22,667 nt of DNA from HGM04593 sp045634365 (GTDB taxonomy: Bacteria; Bacteroidota; Bacteroidia; Bacteroidales; Bacteroidaceae). The notes under the pieces were generated by a model. The model searched no databases, was not told where the DNA came from, and saw only the letters and a list, made by a program, of their open reading frames with translations. The stretch is taken from the NCBI GenBank assembly GCA_045634365.1, contig JAZRAC010000031.1, positions 1 through 22,667 of the forward strand, in the 5' to 3' direction. The position numbers and the translations under genes were made by a program. This document shows, one piece after another, positions 1-4,850 of this stretch (position 1 is its first letter; the number at the start of each line of letters is the position of its first letter).

Positions 1-576
1 CTTTGCCATCTGTGCCTCGGTAATATCGCCAAGCCCGTTAAGGTAATAATGCCCGGGGAGGTGCTGTACACTCTCTTTCCACGGTGAAGTGCGTGTGATT
101 GGAGCATCGGTGTCGTTATAAAGAGCCCCGGCAGCGATGAACAACGAGCGTAAAGGGCTATTCACTTTGTCGCGCACATCGATCGAAAGTTTCTGCGCAG
201 TTATACAGTTATCCTGTATGTCGTTGGTGGTTGCCGCACCAAGGCCCACCCAATTGCCCCACCTGTGCAAGCCATCGACATAGCGACGGGTACGGGTGAA
301 AGTGAGCACATTGCCCTTTGAAGGGTCCACACGAGTTATTGTCTGCGCCACAACCCTGTTATTTTGCAACGCACCGGCAACATTGTGGTCCTTTACCACA
401 AGGGTTACAACCTCATTTTCTGCAAAAGAGAATGGCAACGAAGCATCGTCACCCGCAAGGCGAACAAGGTAGACTCCGGCCCAAATAAGTTCATCAAGGG
501 TGAGAAGTTCGCACCACGCCCCTTGCCCTGTGTCGGTTGATTTTCGAAAATTCATTTTCATTTTTACATTTTTCAT
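1..576 (-). CDS. N-terminal part of a tail-fibre-like or large surface protein, cut by the window edge
   Basis: The minus strand is open for 192 codons from an ATG at 576-574 to the window edge, with no stop, so the 3' end lies outside. In-frame ATGs at codons 1, 6 and 8 make the exact start uncertain. The product has no signal peptide. Around residues 20-115 it reads like the knob-type domain of phage and pyocin tail fibres: LLTLDELIWAGVYLV, then hydrophobic strands, then FTRTRRYVDGLHRWGNWV. This is followed by ITAQKLSIDVRDKV, a phrase typical of tail-fibre segments, and by HYYLNGLGDITEAQMAK at the edge. Similar phrases occur, from memory, at the start of Bacteroidales repeat-rich proteins of unknown role. 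Function is inference: a tail-fibre or contractile-system adhesin, or the start of a long repeat protein. The open frame is certain; the assignment is not. Confidence 0.7.
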   Translation of the reverse strand, partial: MKNVKMKMNFRKSTDTGQGAWCELLTLDELIWAGVYLVRLAGDDASLPFSFAENEVVTLVVKDHNVAGALQNNRVVAQTITRVDPSKGNVLTFTRTRRYVDGLHRWGNWVGLGAATTNDIQDNCITAQKLSIDVRDKVNSPLRSLFIAAGALYNDTDAPITRTSPWKESVQHLPGHYYLNGLGDITEAQMAK

Positions 577-694
577 ATTATAAATTTCAGTTATTTGCAA
601 AAAACCGCCGACACAAAGAATAATGAGACAAGAATCCTGCATCGGCAACACATTGCCACACAACAATGGCACCTATGCCCGCGGTTTTCTGTTG

Positions 695-702
695 CAAATG
701 TA
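695..702 (-). promoter_or_regulatory. Possible -7 box (TAnnTTTG) for the 1-576 gene
   Basis: Read on the minus strand, 702-695 is TACATTTG, an exact match to the Bacteroidetes -7 consensus TAnnTTTG. It would give a leader of about 110 nt before the ATG at 576. No clear TTTG lies 19-20 nt upstream, so only half of the promoter is convincing. Confidence 0.35.
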
Positions 703-1018
703 GTGTGCAAACAAAGGGAGAAGGTTGCGATATTGACACTTTAAAAAAAAGATTATTACCAATGAGCCGAGAGTGCAATATCGAAAGAGAGAGATACAAA
801 AAAATGGCTCAGTAGCAAAAAGGTGTGGGCCAATAAATCTTTAATTATTGTGTAGTATATCAGCAGTGGTAATTTAAAAAAAAATAACCGGTATCGTAAG
901 AGAAAGAATTAAAGGCCGTCGAAGTTAAGGAAACAAGCGAGGAACGAGGGATATTGCGCAGCAATTCGCGAGCCGAGGTGTGAGCAACTTGAACGTACTC
1001 GTGTGCCGGACCTTTTGG

Positions 1019-1038
1019 TTCTTTTGGGTACAAAAGAA
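1019..1038. repeat. Short perfect inverted repeat
   Basis: The arms TTCTTTTG (1019-1026) and CAAAAGAA (1031-1038) are perfectly complementary around a GGTA loop. A related CCTTTTGG lies just upstream at 1011-1018. The hairpin is AT-rich and not followed by a T run, so it does not look like a terminator. Its role is unknown; it may mark the end of a dispersed intergenic repeat. Confidence 0.5.
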
Positions 1039-1157
1039 TATATAAAACAATTTGTTTAAAGCAAGAACTACTCGCTGGACACCGAGAAGTTAAAAGCAAG
1101 AATATTTAGCAAACAAATAGTAGTATCCACAGTAAATTTCTACTGAACCAAAAAAAT

Positions 1158-1197
1158 GGCGATGACCTGTTCTACTTTTAGGTCACCGCCTTTTTTT
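1158..1197. terminator. Bidirectional intrinsic terminator
   Basis: The arm GGCGATGACCT (1158-1168) pairs with AGGTCACCGCC (1180-1190) over 11 positions with one A-C mismatch and an 11-nt loop. Seven T follow on the plus strand (1191-1197) and a run of A precedes it (1149-1155), so it has a T tract on both strands. It lies 31 bases beyond the stop of the minus-strand gene at 1222-1617 and most likely ends that transcript. Use by a plus-strand transcript is possible, but no plus-strand gene is visible upstream. Confidence 0.8.
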
Positions 1198-1221
1198 AAA
1201 GTTGTTTATTTTAAGAAACTG

Positions 1222-1617
1222 CTACTTAACATCGGCTGTAACATTGCCCTCGCCCGAAAGACGCAGAAGTACCCTTCCCTTGTCGGGCAGTTGCAAAATA
1301 GCAACCCCGTCGGTGGCAACATTCACCACAAGCAGGGCATTCTCCTCGGCAAAGCGGTTCACGCGCAACACTGTGTCGCAATTCACTGGCACACCCGTGT
1401 AGAGCAGGCTATCGTTCATATACACACTATAATCCTTTCCGGCAAACGAAGGCGAAAAGGAAATTTCGTAACTAAACCTCACATCGCCAGGCCTGCTCCA
1501 ATATTTATATAATGAATAATAGGCAAAAAGACCTATCGTCACAATTATCACAAAAAAGAAAAATACACTGCCAAACAGGAAATTCATATTGGCATTACGC
1601 CTTTTGAAACTACTCAT
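1222..1617 (-). CDS. Small membrane-anchored protein of unknown function
   Basis: This 131-residue protein has a short basic N-terminus (SSFKRRNAN), then one strongly hydrophobic segment at about residues 12-34 (FLFGSVFFFF...), then about 95 mostly polar, strand-rich residues. This fits a bitopic inner-membrane protein with a small extracytoplasmic beta domain. No lipobox or catalytic motif is visible. ATG at 1617 is used; a second ATG at codon 11, directly before the hydrophobic segment, is also possible. The gene has its own upstream promoter (1641-1671), although it lies only 62 bases downstream of the ATP-grasp-like gene on the same strand, and it ends at a strong terminator. I do not recognise the family; it is probably a lineage-restricted Bacteroidales protein. 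Confidence 0.75.
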   Translation of the reverse strand: MSSFKRRNANMNFLFGSVFFFFVIIVTIGLFAYYSLYKYWSRPGDVRFSYEISFSPSFAGKDYSVYMNDSLLYTGVPVNCDTVLRVNRFAEENALLVVNVATDGVAILQLPDKGRVLLRLSGEGNVTADVK

Positions 1618-1640
1618 AACTTCTCATTATTTTACAGGTG

Positions 1641-1671
1641 CGAAGATAGCAATTTGGCACGAAACAGCAAA
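1641..1671 (-). promoter_or_regulatory. Bacteroidetes-type promoter for the 1222-1617 gene
   Basis: On the minus strand a TTTG (1671-1668) is followed after 19 nt by TATCTTCG (1648-1641). This matches the primary sigma factor pattern TTTG-N19/20-TAnnTTTG with one change (C for T at position 7). The start codon is 24 nt further on, so the leader is short. Confidence 0.6.
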
Positions 1672-1679
1672 GCCCTCTC

Positions 1680-2876
1680 TCACTTGCAACCATAAAGTTC
1701 TTGCAAAGGAACCGCCCCCTCGCACACAAGCGCATAGGCCAAATAGGAAGTATCACCGGCCACAGGCGACAAAGGAAGATAACCACTCTCCACCCTGCCA
1801 TACGCGACCCGCAAAGGATATTCGGTACGGCAACGTTCATTGAACTCCGCAGCCTCGCCCGCACGCCTGAAATTCGACACAAAAAAACGCCCCACCCGCC
1901 CGTGGGCAACATATTTATCACAGAACAGGCGCGACACTGCACCCATATTCATCCTTAAATTAAGCTCCACGCAAGGATGCAAACGATACCCGCCGCCCGA
2001 CGAGCGATAAACAAGCATATCCACCCCCAAGAAACCCGTGTACCCGATGGGGCGCAACAACGCCGACAACTCCGCCGACAAACGCTCCTTTACCGCAGCA
2101 AGCACCCCACGCTCCACAAATTGCGCCAAGAAATCCTCAATAGCCCCGTCGGCGGCAAGAATATTGCCCGAATAGGCACCACCCTCGCAAGTAAACAGCG
2201 AATAGCCCGCAAAAGCAGCCTCGCCCCTCACAGCCCTGAACTCCATTGCAAAATCCACCACCTTGTCGAGGAAACGCTCGCACACCACGCCTCCCTGTCG
2301 CCTTATAACCCCCTTGCAAAAATGCTCAACAGGCACCTCCACACGCCCTATTCCCCAAGCAATACCCTTTCCACTGCCCGACCAAGGAGCCTTCAATACC
2401 GAGCGGGGAATACTCTCTATGAACGCCGCAATATCGGCAAACGAGGTAAAATATTCTGGAATTTCGGGAGTATCTATTCCCGCACTGCACAAAGCCCGCA
2501 AGAGCCCTATCGCCACACACCTGTTCGACAGCGTGCGCACAGCATCCACAAAAGCCCCATCGGGCAACACATCCTCGCTCACCCCCATTGCCAGCAGGCG
2601 ACGCCTCATCTGCGCACTCCACCCCCACGGCACACAAGCATCCACCGCCCGTATATCCCTCAAAGGAGCAGCAAGCGAAAAAACACCGCTCATAGAATTG
2701 TGGAACGCACAATGCAGAGCATCGGGCAGGAGCACCGCATCACCCTCGGGAGCGAACCACAAAGGCAACGTAGCAAGGTCGTGTGCAATAGCCCGTGCCG
2801 CCGGCGGGGGGCAATAGTTAGTGTTTCCGTCGGCAAGAGCAAGGTCATTCTCGGGGTTAAAAATATGTAGTTTCAC
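1680..2876 (-). CDS. ATP-grasp-like protein of unknown substrate
   Basis: This 398-residue soluble protein begins MKLHIFNPENDLALA, an N-terminus I associate with an uncharacterised Bacteroidetes family. An ATP-grasp-like core spans about residues 155-315. It has LKAPWSGSGKGI (162-172), with a candidate ATP-binding Lys162 and a glycine-rich loop, then VCERFLDK (Glu200), GVDMLVY (Asp286), and VELNLRMNMG (Glu304, Asn306), which resembles the metal-binding end of ATP-grasp enzymes. Such enzymes join a carboxylate to an amine or thiol through an acyl phosphate. The substrate cannot be read from the sequence, and no obvious pathway partner lies beside it. It is transcribed divergently from the nusA operon; the ATG at 2876 lies 21 nt from a possible -7 box. 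The fold is inferred from motifs only. Confidence 0.8.
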   Translation of the reverse strand: MKLHIFNPENDLALADGNTNYCPPPAARAIAHDLATLPLWFAPEGDAVLLPDALHCAFHNSMSGVFSLAAPLRDIRAVDACVPWGWSAQMRRRLLAMGVSEDVLPDGAFVDAVRTLSNRCVAIGLLRALCSAGIDTPEIPEYFTSFADIAAFIESIPRSVLKAPWSGSGKGIAWGIGRVEVPVEHFCKGVIRRQGGVVCERFLDKVVDFAMEFRAVRGEAAFAGYSLFTCEGGAYSGNILAADGAIEDFLAQFVERGVLAAVKERLSAELSALLRPIGYTGFLGVDMLVYRSSGGGYRLHPCVELNLRMNMGAVSRLFCDKYVAHGRVGRFFVSNFRRAGEAAEFNERCRTEYPLRVAYGRVESGYLPLSPVAGDTSYLAYALVCEGAVPLQELYGCK

Positions 2877-2897
2877 AGGAATTTACAATTTACGCCA

Positions 2898-2905
2898 CGA
2901 AGATA
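2898..2905 (-). promoter_or_regulatory. Possible -7 box for the ATP-grasp-like gene
   Basis: Read on the minus strand, 2905-2898 is TATCTTCG, the same octamer as the -7 box of the next gene (1648-1641), one base from TAnnTTTG. It is 21 nt upstream of the ATG. A matching -33 TTTG is not evident, so the call is tentative. Confidence 0.4.
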
Positions 2906-2970
2906 CAAAAAATATAACACAACCGCCTAATAAATATTTTCACCCCCGCACCATAAAAAATATAAAAACA

Positions 2971-3002
2971 TTTGCACAAATAACCTATTATTAGTACTTT
3001 TG
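2971..3002 (+). promoter_or_regulatory. Primary promoter of the rimP-nusA-infB-suf operon
   Basis: TTTG at 2971-2974 and TACTTTTG at 2995-3002 are separated by 20 nt, an exact fit to the Bacteroidetes primary promoter (TTTG at -33, TAnnTTTG at -7). Transcription should start near 3008-3010, giving a leader of about 78 nt before the rimP ATG at 3087. This is the best promoter match in the window and heads a nine-gene run. Confidence 0.8.
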
Positions 3003-3021
3003 CAAAGTAGTGATGATAGAT

Positions 3022-3046
3022 GAGGGGCCCGCAAGCCCCTCTTTTT
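3022..3046 (+). terminator. Leader hairpin with T run: probable attenuator of the nusA operon
   Basis: GAGGGGC (3022-3028) pairs perfectly with GCCCCTC (3035-3041) around a 6-nt loop, followed at once by five T (3042-3046). It has the form of an intrinsic terminator on the plus strand only; the minus-strand copy is not followed by T. It sits between the promoter (2971-3002) and rimP (3087), and the upstream gene runs the other way, so it has no gene to end other than the operon it leads. The likely role is premature termination about 37 nt into the leader. Control by NusA itself is an inference from the operon content. Confidence 0.7.
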
Positions 3047-3086
3047 CATAAACACACAAGAATACCATCATAAAGATTTTTGTTAT

Positions 3087-3554
3087 ATGATTGAAAAACA
3101 ACAAGTAATCGACCTCACCAAAGAGTGGCTTAAAGACAAAGAGTATTTTTTGGTAGATGTAATCATTAGTAAAGACGACAAAATTACGGTAGAAATCGAC
3201 CACGCCGAAGGTGTTTGGATTGAAGACTGCGTGGAACTCAGCCGCCACATAGGCGAAGGCCTTGGCGAAGCCGGCGACGATTATGAATTAGAAGTAGGTT
3301 CGGCCGGCCTTGGACAACCCTTCAAGGTTGTACAGCAGTACAAAAACCACATAGGGCTCGAAGTTGAAGTACTCACAAAGGATGGTAAAAAACTCAAAGG
3401 CATTCTCAAAAATGCCGACGAACAGGAGTTTGTGCTCACAATCTCCAAAAAAGAGAAAAAAGAGGGCTGCAAACGCCCCCAGATTGTCGAGGAGGATTTA
3501 CATTTCACCTACGACAGCGTAAAGTACACGAAGTATATTATAAATTTCAAATAA
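3087..3554 (+). CDS. rimP: Ribosome maturation factor RimP
   Basis: The 155-residue protein matches RimP, a cytoplasmic factor needed for maturation of the 30S ribosomal subunit. The N-terminal alpha/beta domain covers about residues 1-78, with the family phrases VEIDHAEGVWIEDCVELSRHI and YELEVGSAGLGQPF (the usual form is EVSSPGLDRPL). The C-terminal SH3-like domain follows (about 80-155: IGLEVEVLTKDGKKLKGIL). Length is normal. The ATG at 3087 is the first after the leader hairpin and no Shine-Dalgarno is present, as is usual in Bacteroidetes. It is the first gene of the operon, and only one base separates its stop from nusA, which suggests translational coupling. The rimP-nusA-infB order is conserved across bacteria. 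Confidence 0.95.
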   Translation: MIEKQQVIDLTKEWLKDKEYFLVDVIISKDDKITVEIDHAEGVWIEDCVELSRHIGEGLGEAGDDYELEVGSAGLGQPFKVVQQYKNHIGLEVEVLTKDGKKLKGILKNADEQEFVLTISKKEKKEGCKRPQIVEEDLHFTYDSVKYTKYIINFK

Positions 3555-3555
3555 A

Positions 3556-4818
3556 ATGGCAAAGAAAGAAGAAACAATCAGCCTTCTTGATACATTTCAA
3601 GAATTCAAAGAGTCGAAAAACATCGACCGTACCACAATGATAAGCGTGCTCGAAGAGAGCTTCCGCAAAGTGCTAATCAATATGTTCGGAACCGACGAGA
3701 ACTACTCGGTAATCGTAAACCCCGACCGTGGTGACTTTGAAATACAACGCCGCCGCACCGTTGTTGCCGACGCCGATGTAAAAGACAGCAATATGGAAAT
3801 ATCGCTCACCGAAGCACAGCAGATCGACGACTCATTCGAGATTGGCGAGGATGTGAGCGAAATTGTGAATTTTGCCGAGTTTGGCCGCCGTGCAATATTG
3901 AACCTGCGCCAGACACTCGCATCAAAAATCCTCGAACTTGAAAAAGACAGCCTCTACAACAAGTACAGCGAGCGCATAGGACAGATTGTAAGCGGCGAGG
4001 TATATCAAATATGGAAAAAAGAGTTACTGCTCGTCGACGACGAGAACAACGAGCTCATCCTTCCCAAGACCGAGCAGATACCCTCGGACTTCTATCGCAA
4101 GGGCGAGAATGTGCGTGCCGTTGTTGCCCGTGTCGACAACCAGAACAACAACCCCAAAATCATCCTCAGCCGCACATCGCCAATGTTCTTGCAGCGCCTC
4201 TTCGAACTTGAAGTGCCCGAGATTAACGACGGCCTCATCACCATAAAGAAGATAGCCCGCATCCCCGGCAAACGCGCAAAAATAGCAGTGGAGACATACG
4301 ACGAGCGCATCGACCCCGTAGGTGCTTGCGTGGGTGTAAAAGGCTCACGTATCCACGGAATCGTGCGCGAGCTCCGCAACGAGAACATCGACGTAATCCC
4401 CTACACATCTAACACAGAGCTCTTCATCAAGCGAGCATTGAGCCCCGCAAAAATACTCAGCATCACACTCGACGAAGAGAAGCGCATTGCCGACGTAAAC
4501 CTCAAACAAGAGGAGGTGTCACTCGCCATCGGTAAAGATGGTCTTAACATCAAGCTGGCAAGTATGCTCACCGAATACACCATAAACGTATACCGCGAAA
4601 TAGACAGCCAGCAAGAAGACGACATCTACATCGAAGAATTTGCCGACGAAATAGACGAGTGGGTAATTGCAGCCATAAAGAAACTTGGGTTAGACACAGC
4701 GAAAGCCGTTCTTAACACCCCCCGCGAGGTACTTATCGAAAAAGCCGACCTCGAAGAGGACACCGTCGATCACCTCCTTTCGGTTCTTAAAGCCGAATTC
4801 GAGGAAGACGAAGAATAA
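3556..4818 (+). CDS. nusA: Transcription termination/antitermination factor NusA
   Basis: NusA binds RNA polymerase and nascent RNA and modulates pausing, intrinsic termination and antitermination. In the 420 residues one sees the N-terminal polymerase-binding domain (about 1-130), an S1 domain (about 135-205, starting SERIGQIVSGEVYQ), KH1 with GVKGSRI (260-266), KH2 with AIGKDG (324-329), and a C-terminal helix-hairpin-helix region (about 360-410) ending in an acidic tail (EFEEDEE). It lacks the pair of acidic repeat domains found in the longer gammaproteobacterial NusA, which is normal outside that group. It lies 1 base after rimP and 32 bases before infB. A terminator-like hairpin in the operon leader offers a plausible route for NusA to control its own level. 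Confidence 0.96.
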   Translation: MAKKEETISLLDTFQEFKESKNIDRTTMISVLEESFRKVLINMFGTDENYSVIVNPDRGDFEIQRRRTVVADADVKDSNMEISLTEAQQIDDSFEIGEDVSEIVNFAEFGRRAILNLRQTLASKILELEKDSLYNKYSERIGQIVSGEVYQIWKKELLLVDDENNELILPKTEQIPSDFYRKGENVRAVVARVDNQNNNPKIILSRTSPMFLQRLFELEVPEINDGLITIKKIARIPGKRAKIAVETYDERIDPVGACVGVKGSRIHGIVRELRNENIDVIPYTSNTELFIKRALSPAKILSITLDEEKRIADVNLKQEEVSLAIGKDGLNIKLASMLTEYTINVYREIDSQQEDDIYIEEFADEIDEWVIAAIKKLGLDTAKAVLNTPREVLIEKADLEEDTVDHLLSVLKAEFEEDEE

Positions 4819-4850
4819 AACAGTTTCAGTAACCTAACAACAGAGAACGA

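Larger units (their letters stand above)
577..1157. other. Stretch of about 580 bases without a convincing gene
   Basis: I see no gene here that I can support. Short open frames exist (minus 587-799 and 860-1099), but their products are Ser/Cys/Phe-rich and have no recognisable domain. The stretch holds the leader and probable promoter of the 1-576 gene on the minus strand, AT-rich spacer, and a more GC-rich patch at about 905-1020. That patch runs into a short inverted repeat at 1019-1038 and may be a dispersed repeat. There is no tRNA-like cloverleaf. Confidence 0.5.

Noticed and set aside
587..799. Possible 70-residue protein on the minus strand upstream of the tail-fibre-like gene
   Set aside because: It overlaps the probable promoter (695-702) and leader of that gene and has no recognisable features.
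860..1099. Possible 79-residue protein on the minus strand
   Set aside because: No domain, unusual composition and no promoter or coupled neighbour; treated as part of a possible intergenic repeat.
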